Part shown: in pieces, positions 13,002-26,099 of the stretch
Position numbering within the stretch: position 1 is the stretch's first letter
Layout of the letters: each line of letters starts with the position of its first letter
Assembly (NCBI RefSeq): GCF_949628215.1
Contig: NC_134279.1
Span: 84,625,517-84,689,516 of the forward strand
Source: Phalacrocorax aristotelis
Lineage: Eukaryota; Chordata; Aves; Suliformes; Phalacrocoracidae
Direction of reading: 5' to 3'
Length of the DNA: 64,000 nt
Position numbers and translations under genes: made by a program
The notes under the pieces: generated by a model
What the model was told of the DNA's origin: nothing
The model's database searches: none
What the model saw: only the letters and a program-made list of their open reading frames with translations

Positions 13002-15055
13002 GGTTTCTGAACATGGGTATTAGATGTCCAGTTATCCATCTGCATCTGAACAGGAAAAATGAACAAATAGTATCAATGAGTGAGACTCCCCCTTTCCCAT
13101 TCACTTGAAAGCAGCCTGAGACATAGCGGACAGTAATGAATTAGACTCCTACAGCTTTCTCCAAAGCAATCGTTACTCTAAGATAAACCCACACAAAGAC
13201 CAGGGAAAATGCATACAGTCAGCAAACAAAATGGTTCAGCTAAAGAAAATGCATGGTAGATATATGCTTAGAGATGCAACTGGAGCAGTTAAAAGTGTTA
13301 ATAGCAAAACCATGCCTAGTCCATGGATGAGCTGTGTGATGTTGCGTGATCCCTCAGTATGGCACAGGTACATGGCATCAATCTCCAGCAAAGAAGTGAT
13401 CTCCAGCAGCTGCTGTAGAGCAAGACTTTGAACTCCTACTTCTGCAGTGGCCAAGTGATTATACCCAAACACCCTGAGGAGAACACAGTCCCACTCCTTG
13501 ATACCCAGTATGAGACAAGTAGCTGTCATATCCAAAAAAGGCCAGCATGATGCAGCAAGAAAATATTGCATATACATAAATTTTACTTGGTGGATGGTAC
13601 AGGACCGACCTTTGTCCGTCAGAGTACCTAACACCTGGGGTTAGCTCTCTGCATTGACAGAAGCCTCAATGAATGCAGCACTAAGGCTGCCCAGCAGTAC
13701 CTCATACTGTTCAAAAACATGGGAGTGCTGCAAGCCTTAAAAACTCTGTAATGTCAGAAACTCCAACAGAAAGTATTTTCAGTGAAACTCCAGCTTTGAT
13801 TCCCAGAGCTGGCTGGAGATGCTGGGAATGCTATGAAAGGAGGTGGCTGTGCTGTGCCAAACAACACAGAGATTTGTTAGCACAGCTTGGTGCTGTCAGT
13901 GTTGCAGGCGACAGCTCGCACAAGGAAGGAAAGGAAAAGATTAGGGCTCCTCAGTTCCTGGGTCCTGTGTGTGTGGGAAGAGAGGTGGTTCTTGTTGCAG
14001 TACCCTGGGAGAGCACCGATCCCTTAGGCACACGAGGATTGTGTGGTCAGGACACGTTTCTCCCCCCCCTCTTTTTGTACACTTCCTTTCAAATATCCAC
14101 CCTTTCACCCAGCAGCACCACTACACATCTCCGCATGCATAAAGCTCAGCTGGTGCTGTTTTGAGAGACTTCCCCACAATCTTTACGAAAATTGGGCTGT
14201 TTCTGTGAAATAGCGGAGAAGCAGCAAGAAACAAACAGGAGGGGTGTGCTGTCAGGTCTTGTGTCTTTCCTGTACCTCAGGTGTACAGAACAGAGGAAAC
14301 CATTCAGCCGTGAGGCCAGAGTGAACACCTCGTAGTTTGGCTTAAAGGTTTAGAGGCAAAGTATTCACATGTACTCATCCTCAGACATTGAATATGACAT
14401 TTCTTCTTCCCCCTATTTCCCTTCAATGCATACATCTTAAGCACAAGAGCCAGCATTTTCTTGTTAAAGAAATCTTTTCCTTCCTTCATCATGAACAAAG
14501 ATCTTGCCTAAAGTCTTCTTTTCACTAAGTCTAAACATATCTGCACAAAGCACTCACTGCTGTTTCTAAGGGTACAGAAAATGCTTTAAAAATGTGTCTT
14601 GGTAATAACAGCAGCATGTAACCATACAAGTCTACTTGTGCCCAGAAAAGTGCTTACATAATTGCACACACCTTCTCAATATGAACTAGAATAAATTCTT
14701 TCTTCCTACAGCTGTGTAAATCCCCAGCAGGCTTAGCAAAATTTGAAGAAACCCTGGATTTACATGGTTTGGCTCTGGTCAGAACTCGGGCCAGTATGCG
14801 TTCCTGTAATTTGTGTGGTATGTTTAGCTGAGACCAATAACTGTTTTACGTTCACCAAGGAGACAAGCTACTATATTTCCTACAGCCTCCAGCACTTTGG
14901 AGTAAGAATTTCTGTAAGCCTTGAAAAGAGCAAGAAATTAATTTCTATGTGATTGAAGTAACATCAGAAAAAATCTCTGTATTTCTAGGATGTTTTTCAG
15001 CGAAGGCAAAATGGAGTGATCACAGATTGAATTTCAAAATTGAACTGGTAAAAAT

Positions 15056-15117
15056 GTCATATATGTATATACACGTGTATGTGTATATATATAGATATAA
15101 TGTACATATGTGTAGGT
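15056..15117. repeat. imperfect TA/TG microsatellite
   Basis: Alternating purine-pyrimidine tract made of TATA, TGTA and CACG steps, including TGTGTATATATATAGATATA. Simple-sequence repeat with no coding meaning. Confidence 0.7.
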
Positions 15118-16639
15118 ATCTTGCTTTGACTAGTAACCTGATATAATTTCACTGGAAAATGGAAAACTGACAGATACCACTTTAATCAGTGTCGCTTCTG
15201 GAGCTTTACAGTTTACAGGAGAGTTCACTAAATTACTTCTGGGAAAATTAAATATGGGCAAATACTTTTCTGTCTGTATTTTTTGTGATGAGGCTTTATA
15301 CTACTGAACTCTGCAAGCCCCCAGTGCTTTCTCAAACAAGGAAACAAAAACCATCCAACAAAAGAGTTGGGTCTTTGATTTGCGTTGGTTTCAGAGAGAA
15401 AAATGAGCTTTGATTCTGAAAAAAAACCCCCACAGTCTTCCTAAATTTGAATTAATTCTCTCATTCTTGACACTGTACAGGACTATGCTTATTTTAAACT
15501 GCTTTAGTAAAATGGATCTCTCATCAGCTATGCACTTTATCAGCTGAATGGACTTCATTTCTTCATAATTGTGGTGTCTTAATCTCTGCTTAGCAAAATT
15601 AGTATGATTTATATGCAGTTCTCGGTACAATATTTGGTATACAGCATAAACAGCCCACCTCCCTTACAGCCTACATCAGTTACACTTAGCTGTGATGAGG
15701 CTGGTAACTGAAGAATTGGGTATAATAGTCTAATGGGTTACTATGGTAAAATCACATCTTCATTTAAGCAGCAAGTGAACTGACAGAGAGCCTAGCCTAA
15801 GCGATTACACCATAATTCAGTGTGCACAAATGGAAACTGTTAGTTCTAGCAGCTGATATGACATTAACTTACTGCTCAATAAAACAGAACGTATCAACTG
15901 TCAGAGCTTGTTGCTAATGGTGATGTACATTTGCTCAGTGCAAGAAGACATACATTTTTCAGAACTAGAAAGACAGGGACAGAAAGAAAACTTTGCCATA
16001 TTGAGTGACTTGTGAGTGCTGATAACATTCTGCAGTTGCATATTATCCTAAGTGCTTCATTTGTTCCAGTTATACAAACCCATCAAATAATACCCAAGTC
16101 TAAAAAAGTATAAATGAGAGGCAACACCAAAGCCACTGGTTAAAGAATACTAAGAATAGTCTCCATCTTCTTTCTAATATAAGTACCAGCAAAACTTGGA
16201 TCCAACCTCACTCGAAGTGGGAAGAAAAAAAACACAAAAATGTGAATAATGAGTTTAAGTTAAGAATGCCTTACTGGGTAGCTAAGCCCTACAGTCCTAC
16301 GGCTGTGAAGACAACTACTTTGACAGTGGTCTGTTTACAGAGAACTAGGGAGTAAAACCAGGAAAACCTTGAGACACAATAGTAAAGAATACAAGCTATT
16401 GGCAAGGAAATGCACAGAAAATGATGAACAAAAGGCACCAACAAACAATAACAGTCAATAAGTTTAAGGACAATAAAAACTTACTCTGTCAATTATCAAA
16501 GAATAAATGCTACTCCTTAAACATATCAATAACAAAAGACAACCTCAATAGCATAAATCTGCTTATAAGGATATGATTTTTTTAATGATACAGAAAAAGT
16601 GTTCGATGACTATTTTGATCTGCATTTAGAAAAAAAGCA

Positions 16640-17400
16640 CTGATAACTAATTATTCTCTTTTCCATTAGCAGCTAGAGAAGATATTAACCTGCAGCTGCT
16701 AGTACTGTGAGTTTTGCATTTCTGAAAGGGGATCTTTGTGCCCAGGAGCCCTCTGAACCATTCCTGTTAACCTTTAACTCATCTCAGAGCTGTGCAAGTT
16801 CCAGAGTAACCATAATGTTCTTGTTTAAACAAGGAGCACGCAAAACAATTCGGATAGCAATAGCCTATTTGTCATAATGTACATACCAGGCAAATTCATA
16901 GAAACTGTGATATAATGCAGTCAATAACAAATTTAAAAATATTTGTGTAATTATGCAAAATAAATCTCCTTAATCAATAGATTTTAGTAGGATTACATAT
17001 AGGCCTAGGTGGTCAAGGCAGGAGTGTCAGCAGAGTGTAATTTGCTTCTGTGAAGCATTCAAATTAAACGCACTTGCTTTTAGTCACCATACTACTATAA
17101 AACGCAATCAATCCCCTCAATGAATAGATAAGAGCTCATTAATGGAGAAATTGCAGATAAATGAGGATTGTTCAGTAAAAGGTTCCCACTGCAATTATAC
17201 AGCTATCTGTTTTTTCCTTAATTACGTAGAAAACAGATGATACACAAAAATTAATCTCATAAAATCTGTAGAAAACACAACCACTGATGTTGCAAAGAAG
17301 GGCTTAACACAGCTGCTTATCAAACTGGGCTTATTTGCATACCATGCATTTTAATATACCCAAATGCAATTAACCAAAAGAGCAGCAGAGGTAGCAGAAG
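16640..17400. promoter_or_regulatory. candidate conserved noncoding element, AT-rich
   Basis: Dense in motifs typical of vertebrate developmental enhancers: a perfect octamer ATTTGCAT at 17333-17340, an octamer-like TTATGCAAA at 16951-16959, and several TAAT cores such as CTCATTAATGG. No repeat family is recognised. The call rests only on motif density, with no conservation data, and could be chance in AT-rich DNA. Confidence 0.22.
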
Positions 17401-20400
17401 ATAAGAGCTTATGTCACCTTCAACTCAGGAAGTCCCTGAGCTGCAAATAGTTGGAGGCTGCAGCAGCACCGCTGCAGACTCAACCGCTTCCTATACTCTT
17501 CCCAAAGCATTTGCTGTAGGCCGCAAGTTCATGGAGGAGGTGAATCTGTGGTCTTATACTGTGTCACTATTTTCATATATTTTTCATTTGGAGTTTCAAA
17601 CTAGGTGGTTTAAAAATGTCATTTTCTGACTAAGCTTCAGGACCCTGGGAAACATGAAAATTCTCACGTGGAAGACAGATCAAGCTGCATAAATAAGTGG
17701 GATTACTAGAGAAAAAAAACAGCAAGCCATGGAGAAGCCTGAGCCCTGAAGTAGTTATGCACTGTGGGTGGCTTCTGGTGTATATCTTTTTGTCTAACTA
17801 GCCTAGAAAAGAAGGCATTTATTTGAAAAGGTCAGAACAAACAGAAGAATAAAAACAAACAAAAAAAGTTAGCATAAAATCATGCTACTGAAAACAGAAT
17901 TATTCAAGTGCCTATATAACAGAAGATATTACATATTTTTCTATACACCAGTGCTATAACCAAAAATAAATAAGTGGCTTTAGGCCTGTGCTTTTATTGA
18001 CATAAAATCACCAAATCTTAGTAAGAATAGTCACTTTATCATAGTGTTAAAAATAACTTATTATAACCTTTATAGATTTTTTTTTCCTTAAAAGAAGAGG
18101 AATTATAACACTATAGGCATTTGGAAAAAGGCATTTCCTAATTCTGAATCACTAAAAATGATGCAGCAAATGATTGTGAATGCTGAACAGCCAGCGTGTT
18201 GACAGATAAAGCAAAACAAGCACAAGCTGATGCATAATGCTTATGCCCAAGTGCCCCTATAGAACAACCAGCCAACTCATAAAACCCATCAAGAATGCTC
18301 TGAGGGAAGTTGTGTTATCATGAGGGACTTCTCTTTGAGTGATGTGCTGGAACTCTCAGTTAAACGTCTTAGGTATTGTAATATCTTTTTGATGAGATTA
18401 TATGCATGATTAATGAAGCCTCATAGGGCATATACTATATATTGCCTGGCATCTTGATTAAGAAACTAGAGTGATAGGAAGTCAACATACACGTTAAATG
18501 GATAACAATCTGCATAATTCATAGGCCTCAAACATAACTGTAGACAGGCAATCATCACTGAGGGTGCTTTAGTAAGTGCACGTGAAATCCTGAGATACAT
18601 GCATGTATCAGAGCAGACTAGAATTGCCCTCCATAGTAACGCCTTACAGGCAGACAGGCTCAGTTTTATTTCTTTCTTTCTCCTACTCCCTGACACAAGG
18701 CCTCTTGAATCCTTTTCAGTGCAATGAAACAGGACGGAGCAAGAGGGGACTGCTATTTCCCTTCCATCACACCTTGAAATATCCTTTAACCTGATGGTCA
18801 GGGCACTTTTCTGAGAGGGAGGGTATCTTATGTGAACTCTTCACCCTGAGAACAGCATTGAATCCATACCACGCACGTTCTGGTTGTCTTTTCTAGCCAT
18901 TATTCCAGTGTACTAAATGATTAGTGGCAATATCCACATCAGCTTTAGCAGCGGAGTGATATCTTGTTTTTTGAATGCAGCGATTTGACTAACAGCACTG
19001 GGAGAGAACCCCAGTATGTGCATTCTCAGAGGAGCAGCTGCCTCACCGTAACCCAGACTTGAGCATTTACATGCAGAAGAGGGTAGGCTTTAAGATACCG
19101 CTTTCCTTTCTTTGCTTCCACCAGGCCAGCTGAGGTAATTCCTCACTCAGGGTTAGGCCCAGAAATCTGACACCACGGAAATCTGGGTTCTGCTTTGATT
19201 CTATGCAGGACCTTCCGAGCTGTGACTGAATAGGGTTTGCACCTGAACGACAAAAAGCAATGCTGACATCACAAATGTCAGACCACAGAAGAACAGAGAG
19301 GCTTCTGTCAGGCCCTGGGCAGAATAACTTAGCAGGGGGCTCAGTCTCCTTACTCTTCCTCCTTCCTACCTCCAAAGCACTTGGCACTCTTTTGAAGGCT
19401 GCACATTACACTGATGGCCAGTTGCAATTTATCTCAAGTGGTATGATTTCAGGTTATGCTAGAAGCAGTCTCATGATAGGATGTGTAAGACACTAATGTC
19501 ATGCTGTATTAGGAATACGGGATTGGTCAGTGAAACTTTCCTTAATATCACAGTTATCATGTCATGCAGTTTCCTTGTTAACTGGTCAAGACTCACTTTT
19601 AAAGTAATTAGGGCTTCCTGTCCCACTGTTTCTATTGACAGACTGCTCGTAAACCTCAGTGCTTTAGTGATGAGAAACCTTCCAGTAATTTCCATCCTAA
19701 ATGCATGGTGTCTGCCCATTTTATACCATTGTTCTTGTGCCAGCATTACATTTTTCTTCCATAACTTTTCTCCTGCCTCATTATTTGTGCCTTTTACATA
19801 TTTGTAGACAAAAAAATCATATCCCTGCTCAGCTTTGCCATGCCTTTCAAGAGGCAAGGCTTTCCTAGTTGCACCTTTTAAAACACACTCTCTATTTCCC
19901 CAGTTATCCTAGTAGCCCTTTTCTGCAGCTGCACCAACTTGAACATTTCTGTACATATTTCATTTCCATTCATATTTTATTCAAATTACACAAAGCATTT
20001 CAGATGACATCTCACAAATTTGTAATGGAACTTTTACCTCCCCATTACTACTGAATGGCTTTTGTCATATATGACAATAGGGAATATGGAATACTTTAAA
20101 TTCAGATGATAAACTGAAGTGCATAATTTAGTATATGTATTTTTTTCAATTACCTTCAATTTTCCTAAGGTGTGGTTTAGGATTTTTCAAGTCTGGAGGT
20201 TGTCCTTGAGAGGTTTTATAAAAGAATAAACAAATTTTACTGGACACAAGTGGCAGAAAGCACAATTTATGAGTTAATGGTGTGTTAATAACAGTTCTTG
20301 TTAATAAAGAATAATCCCTAGAATACTAATGTATGCCTGCTGCTTACACACACAGTTCTGTGTGTCCAGATCATGTGCTACATCACAAACCCCTTGTACC

Positions 20401-20873
20401 CTGGATGTGACCTCTGAGTCTCTAAATTTTTAGTCTGACCGTAACATTCTCATAGGTTCTTTTTTCCTGTACTATTTTTTTAAAAGCTTTAGAAGCAATG
20501 CTATCTCACCAATGAGCCCTGTGACCGGATACTCAGAAAAAGGGAAAACAGCACGCAGCAGCCTGCTGCACTTGTCCTCTGGCCCACAAGACTGTCCCAG
20601 TAAAAGCTGCACACTTTAAGGGCATGTCCCGCTTGGAATGTGAGGAAATGCCAAGGTGGCTGTGGCAACTGCGGTCTCTAAATTAGGCAACCTCCCCCAC
20701 TGCGAGCTGGGTCTGTTCTGCTGCAATGCTGTCGTAACAGCAGATCCTCTCTGCTCTGCCCCTGGTGGGGGCCACTGAAGAAGGGTGTGTGGTTAACACA
20801 GATGGGTTTAGAGCAAATGGGCAGGCTGGACGAAATGGGTGAAACACTGCCTGTGCCATTCCTCCTCCAGACA

Positions 20874-20986
20874 ACAGAATCATAGAATCATGTAGGTTGG
20901 AAATGATCATCAAGTTCAACCATTAACCTAACACTACCAAGTCCACTGCTAAACCATGTCCCTAAGCGCCACGTCTAAAAACACTG
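20874..20986 (-). mobile_element. CR1 LINE 3'-terminal fragment
   Basis: Starts with the inverted CR1 terminus 'agaatcatagaatcatgtag' and continues 'gttggaaatgatcatcaag', 'accattaacctaacactacc' and 'ctaaaccatgtccctaagcg'. A 110-bp 3' remnant with its 3' end to the left. Confidence 0.92.
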
Positions 20987-21580
20987 GGGTCAGGAGCAAG
21001 CTTCTCCCCACCCATGGGGACCCTGCCCACAGGGGACATGGCCATGGCAGCCACGCTGGGCTGGGCAGGGCCCTGCTGTAGGAGACGTGCCTGTGGCAGC
21101 CGCTGGGCTCAGGCCGACTGCTGGCCAGAAGCACCCAGTCCGGGCCTGTGAGGGGCCTCCACGGAGAGCCACGCTAGGCCTGTGGTGTGAGGGGGGCCCT
21201 GCACGGGCGGGCGGCAGCTGGCGCTGGGGTTACCTGCACAGCAGCCCCAGCAGATGTGCCCAGGAGAGTGCAGCAGTGCTGGCGGACAGACAGCTCTGGC
21301 TGTCGCTGCTCAGGGCCGCCTCTGGCAGGGCACCGGCCCAGGCAGCAGTGCAGGGCCAAACCCCTCCTCCCTCCGGTCAGGGCCGTGTTGCACACCCTCA
21401 CCTGCGCCCACAGACGTGTGCAAGGTGGGCATGGGCACACGTGCTCGCGGGCATACCTGCATGTGCCGACGCAGTCACAGGCATGCATGGGGTGTATAGG
21501 CAGGCATACACGCGTGTAGGCACATGCAGGTGGATGGCAGGAGCCCACGAGGCTGAACAGAGAGAAGGACTGACTCACTT
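20987..21580. other. GC-rich islet of unknown function
   Basis: A roughly 600-bp GC-rich patch in AT-rich surroundings, with moderate CpG (for example CACGGGCGGGCGGCAGC). Frames are open on both strands because of composition, and none resembles a known protein. It could be a remote CpG-rich promoter, for instance for M1AP, or a GC-rich intronic patch. Confidence 0.3.
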
Positions 21581-21599
21581 CTGCATCAAAGTAGCTGTA

Positions 21600-22857
21600 G
21601 ACTTTATCTGTGCCCTTTGCCCTCTCATCTATTAGGAATTGGATGCTTAAAGGAAAACCTGTATTTTTCAGAATGGACTTCAGTCTGAGAATACATGCTG
21701 GAGATAGGCTAAATCCGTAAAGATCCTTGCTATTTCAGAACATTATATACTAATTCATAAATTGAATATGCCAGTTAAGTAATAAACTTAAAACTATAAA
21801 CCAAACTAAAATAAATATTCATCGAATCTCTGTTACATTCTAATACCTCATCAGACGTGTTTCTGATCAGATGCTACAACAATCGGTTATCTCCCACGTC
21901 TTTATCATTCATTTGAACAGGTATTTCTAGTCATTGTGGATGAAGATCATAGATAAAACAATAACCAGAGCAGTAAAAACTAATAAATACAGATCAGCTG
22001 GAATAGAAATGTGTAGGTCTTATTTGCAGGTTGTAGCATATTTGCAGGAAACAAGAAGAGAATTTGGATCATGGTGAAAATTATACAGCATCTTTGAATG
22101 ACATAATTGTTAAGAGAGGCAGTGCTACCTGCTTACACAATTAAGGAGATTTCAGATAAGAAGTACAGAAGTGCATCATCTCCGTATCCTAGTACAGAGT
22201 ATTCTTTAATCTATCAGGCTGAAGAAGAGAAAATCCAATTACTGAAAGCTGAAGCTAGAAAATTATTCAACTTTTAGAATGTTTTCTCAGGGAAAGCATG
22301 GCTGGAGTCTCTGAATCTTTATTATTATAATCAGTAATATTGTGTTTACATTACTTTATACACACATATATAAAATACAGTCATCTAGCAGGACTTAATG
22401 GCACTGAACACAGTTCAAACATGGAACAAAAACCCAACAGACTACAGAAAGCCAGGAATGTGCAAGTGCTCAACATTGCAGAAAACACTGTTTTGCTTTG
22501 TGTAAGTCCACTGTGAAGCCATTTTTAGAGAATTCATGTCCTTCTGATTCTGCCATCCTGAAGGGGATAAAGTACAATTAGAAAAAGTCAGGGAAAACCA
22601 GTGGTTATGAAATACACATCAGAGTTTCTGAGTAAGAAGAGATTAAATAGATTCTGATTCCTTAGCTTCTAAAAGAAATGGGGATATGTGACGGAACCAT
22701 TTAAGGTTGTGAATGGTGTTGAGAAAACAAGCAGAAATGCTTATTCATGTTTCTCTTAACAAAAGAGCCAGGAAATGCTGAACAAAATGATCTGGCAGAA
22801 GTTTAAAATGAAAGAAAGCGTTTTCTCATACAGGGCATAATTAGAGTTCATAAGAGA
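21600..22857. other. AT-rich noncoding stretch
   Basis: No exon, RNA gene or repeat family recognised. The sequence is low in CpG and similar in texture to the M1AP flanks. Confidence 0.4.
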
Positions 22858-22904
22858 GGATCACAGAATCACAGAATGGCAGGGTTGGAAGGGACATCTG
22901 GAGC

Positions 22905-23821
22905 TCATCCCGTCCCACCCCTGCTGGAGCAGGCACACCCAGAGCAGGGGGCACAGGACCGTGTCCCAGCGGGGTGTGAATGTCTCCAGGGAAGGGACCC
23001 CACAGCCTCTCTGGGCAGCCTGTGCCCCTGCTCTGGCACCCGAACAGCAAAGGGGTTTCTCCTCATGTTCAGGTGGAACTTCCCATGTTCCAGCTTGTGC
23101 CCGTGGCCCCTTGGCCTGGCGTTGGGCACCACTGAAAGGAGTCCGGCCCCATCCCCCTGACACCCGCCCTTCAGATATTTATAAGCATTGATGAGATCCC
23201 CTCTCAGCCTTCTCTTCTCCAGGCTGAACAAACCCAGGTCTCTCAGCCTTTCCTCACAAGGGAGATGCTCCAGGCCCCTGAGCATCTCCGTAGCTCTCGC
23301 TGGACTCTCTCCAGCAGTTCCCTGCCCTTCTTGAACTGGGGGGCCCAGAACTGGACACAGCACCCCAGATGTGGCCTCACTGGGGCAGAGCAGAGGGGGA
23401 GAAGAACCTCCCTCGTCCTGCTGGCCACACTCCTTTTCATGCACCCCAGGACACCGGCCCCCTTGGCCCCAAGGGCCCGGTGCTGGCTCAGGGTCACCTC
23501 GCTGCCCCCCAGCACTGCCAGGGCCTTCTCAGCAGAGCCGCTCTCCAGCAGGTCCCCCCAGCCTGTACTGGTGCGTGGGGTTGTTCCTCCCCAGGGGCAG
23601 GATCCTGCACTGGCTCTTGTTGAATTCCCTGAGGTTCCCCTGGGCCCAGCTCTCCAGCCTGCCCAGCTCTCGCTGGATGGCAGCACAGCCTCTGGTGTAT
23701 CAGCCACTCCTCCCAGTTTTGTATCATAAGCAAATTTGCCAAGGGTACACTGTCCCTTCCCCCAGGTCACTGATGAATATGTTGAACAGAACTGGCCCCA
23801 GCACAGACCCGTGGGGAACAC
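22905..23821 (-). pseudogene. CR1 pol C-terminal fragments
   Basis: Two overlapping frames cover the end of CR1 pol: one with [20 protein letters not shown] and [20 protein letters not shown], the next with [20 protein letters not shown] and [15 protein letters not shown]. The change of frame between them shows at least one indel. Confidence 0.92.
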
Positions 23822-23860
23822 CGCTAGTGACAGGCCTCCATCCAGACCCTGCCCCGTTGG

Positions 23861-24067
23861 TCACGGCCTCTGAGCTCTGCCGTTCAGCCAGTTCTCAGCC
23901 CACCTCTCTGTCCTCTCATCTAACCCACACTTCCTAAGCCTGTCTATGAGGGTGTGATGGAAGACAGGGTCAAAAGCCTTGCTGAAGTCAAGGTAAGCAA
24001 CACCCACTACCCTCCCTTCATCGACCCAGCCAGTCACACCATCACAGAAGGCTATCGGGTTGGTCAA
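23861..24067 (-). pseudogene. CR1 reverse-transcriptase palm fragment
   Basis: Contains VAYLDFSKAFDPVFHHTLID, the RT motif with the first catalytic Asp, followed by KCGLD and [12 protein letters not shown], typical of CR1 pol. It is separated by frame changes from the flanking pol fragments of the same insertion. Confidence 0.92.
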
Positions 24068-24342
24068 GCCTGATGTCCACTTGGTGAATCCATGTCGATA
24101 CTTCTGATAACCTCCTTGTCCTCTGCATGCCTGGAGATGACCTCCAGAATGAACTGCTCCATCACCCTTCCAGGGATGGACGTGAGGCTGACTGGCCTAT
24201 GGTTTCCTGTGTCCTCCTTCTTGCCCTGTTTGAAGACTGGAGTGACATTTGCTATCCTCCAGTCCTTGGGTACCTCTCCTGTCCTTCATGACAGGGTGAT
24301 GGAGAATGGCTTAGCAACAGCGTCCACCAGCTCCCTCAGCAC

Positions 24343-24678
24343 TCATGGGTGCATCCCATTGGGGCCCATGGATTTGTGAGGATCCAGTTTGCCTAAATGA
24401 TCTCTGACCCAATCGTCCTCAACCAAGGCAAAATTTTCCTTCCTCCAGATTTTCTCTCTCATGTCTGGGGGCTGGGATGCCTGAGGGCCAGCCTTAGCAA
24501 TAAAGACTGAAGCAAAGAAGGCATTCAGTAACTCTGCCTTCTCTGCATCCTGCATCATCAGGGCACCCATCTCATTCAGCAGTGGGCCCGCAGTTTCCCC
24601 AGTCTTTCTTTTACTATGGATGTATTTGAAGAAGCCCTTCTTGTTATCCCTCACATCCTTTGCCAGGTTTAGTTCCAA
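24343..24678 (-). pseudogene. CR1 pol fragment, pre-RT region
   Basis: Open stretch inside the CR1 copy with KGFFKYIHSKRKTGE, NEMGALMMQDAEKAELLNAF and KLDPHKSMGPNGMHP, the conserved CR1 segment just before the RT palm. It is interrupted downstream by frameshifts before the YLDFSKAFD part. Confidence 0.9.
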
Positions 24679-24716
24679 GTGGGCCTTGACCTTCCTTGTT
24701 GCATCTCTGCTAATTT

Positions 24717-26099
24717 ATGATGATAAGCAATGGGCTCAGAGTATTATTTGTCAACTGTTATGAAGATTCTTAAGATGTAGGATTAATATAATTTATTATG
24801 CCCAAGGAGTTATAAAAAAAATACAGCTGATTTCAGGAGGCTAGTGTTTTTGTTTTGTGGATAGTCAGAGTAAAAGCACAGCATGAGAAAAAAAAAGGCA
24901 ACAAAAAACCAAACCCAAAGACTGTCCATAGAGATTATATTTTTAGGCTTATTAGAATTAGAAGCTGATTCTAATCAGGAATGAGAAAATGGCAATAGGT
25001 GGAGGATGTACCAGGTCTGCACGTGTGCTATAAAGGCTAAGTCTAGTAGAAGGACGGGGGACAGGCGCCCTCTGGTCTTCAAGCATATAAGATGATGCAA
25101 AGAGGAGGAGAATAAACCCCATTTTTCCCAGTGAACAGGGCAAGTCACAATGGTGTTTGGATAAAAGCTTTGTAATAATGGAGTACTGGGAATACGTTAC
25201 CTGAGGAGAATACGGCATCTCTCTCATGGGAGGACACAGACGTGGTGGTGATATCTACTGTGAGTAAGAAAGTAATTAGTTCACCAAGTTGGGAGTGAGG
25301 AAGTAGGAAGTTTGGTTTTAGCTTTGAGGCAGTCAAGTCGGCATCAAAGAGGAAATGTTAGGGGCTGAGAATTTGGTTTCAGAAAACCTGAAGTAGTGTG
25401 GTTCATCTGTGTCATCAGCATTGATTTACCTTAGCCCACCGAATCTGTTTGCAGATAAGATCATAGAGAGATCATGGAAAAGTCAGAAAGAGAATCAAGG
25501 GCAGAGATCCATGGAGATGCATGACATGAAGGAAGAAGATAATTTCTGCAAAGAGATTCCCAGAAAGGCACATGGAAAGGGAGCAATTACATAGGAATTG
25601 ATGGTTCAGCCAGGAAATGCAAGGTCAGATAATATGTCAACAATAGGACAATGAAATGTGTCCAGTCTGTGTAAGAAGGATAAAGATGGAGCAGTGCTCT
25701 GAGCTTTAGCTAAGAGACTTGGGTGAGAGCAATGACAGAAGCTGGAGCAGAAAAAGAACCCCAAGTAACAACAGCAAAAAACCGCATGCATTGAAAAGCA
25801 GTGAAGGAAATGGTGCGGGTGGAGTGATGATAGTTTAGGAGGATGGAATAGATTAATTGAAACTATGATAGGTACAGAGCAGTTCTACTAAGGACATGGA
25901 AAATCTGATGACAGATGAGCTCAGTTCGTTTAGGTGGCAAAACAAAACGTGTGAGATGCCATGGTTGTTATTATTTCAGTGGTCAAACACTGAAAAGAGC
26001 TACTAAAAATAGAGGACAATGATGGATAACAAAAATTAAATATAAACTATCTGTGAACAAAATTAGAGTTAATGATGGTTGTTAACTACACAAGTACCT
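24717..26099. other. AT-rich noncoding stretch
   Basis: Purine-rich on the + strand around 25.4-25.9 kb, with no recognisable gene, repeat or RNA. Confidence 0.4.

Larger units (their letters stand above)
13002..20873. other. AT-rich region upstream of M1AP start codon
   Basis: No CpG-rich promoter, known repeat family or recognisable exon is seen in nearly 8 kb. It may hold the 5' UTR intron and distal regulatory DNA of M1AP. A TA/TG-rich microsatellite and a homeodomain/octamer-rich patch inside it are listed separately. Confidence 0.4.
22858..24716 (-). mobile_element. long CR1 LINE, 5'-truncated, pol remnants
   Basis: Left edge 'tcacagaatcacagaatggc' is the inverted CR1 3' end; the element runs about 1.86 kb to the right, where it is 5'-truncated. 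On the minus strand it encodes, in order, the linker upstream of the reverse transcriptase (DNKKGFFKYI, LLNAFFASVF), the RT motif YLDFSKAFD, and the C-terminal phrases [33 protein letters not shown] and [20 protein letters not shown]. The frame breaks repeatedly, so it cannot move by itself. It has the length and order expected of the 3' 40-45% of a full CR1. Confidence 0.96.

Noticed and set aside
13236-13634. 132-codon minus-strand ORF upstream of the M1AP start
   Set aside because: It contains a protein-like stretch, but it lies before the M1AP start codon in transcription order, has no clear splice borders and matches nothing I know.
21087-21635. 182-codon + strand ORF in the GC-rich islet
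   Set aside because: Frames are open on both strands from composition alone, with no splice sites, domain or similarity.
22905-23937. Long ORFs on both strands near 23 kb
   Set aside because: They belong to a CR1 insertion and are remnants or antisense shadows of its pol gene.
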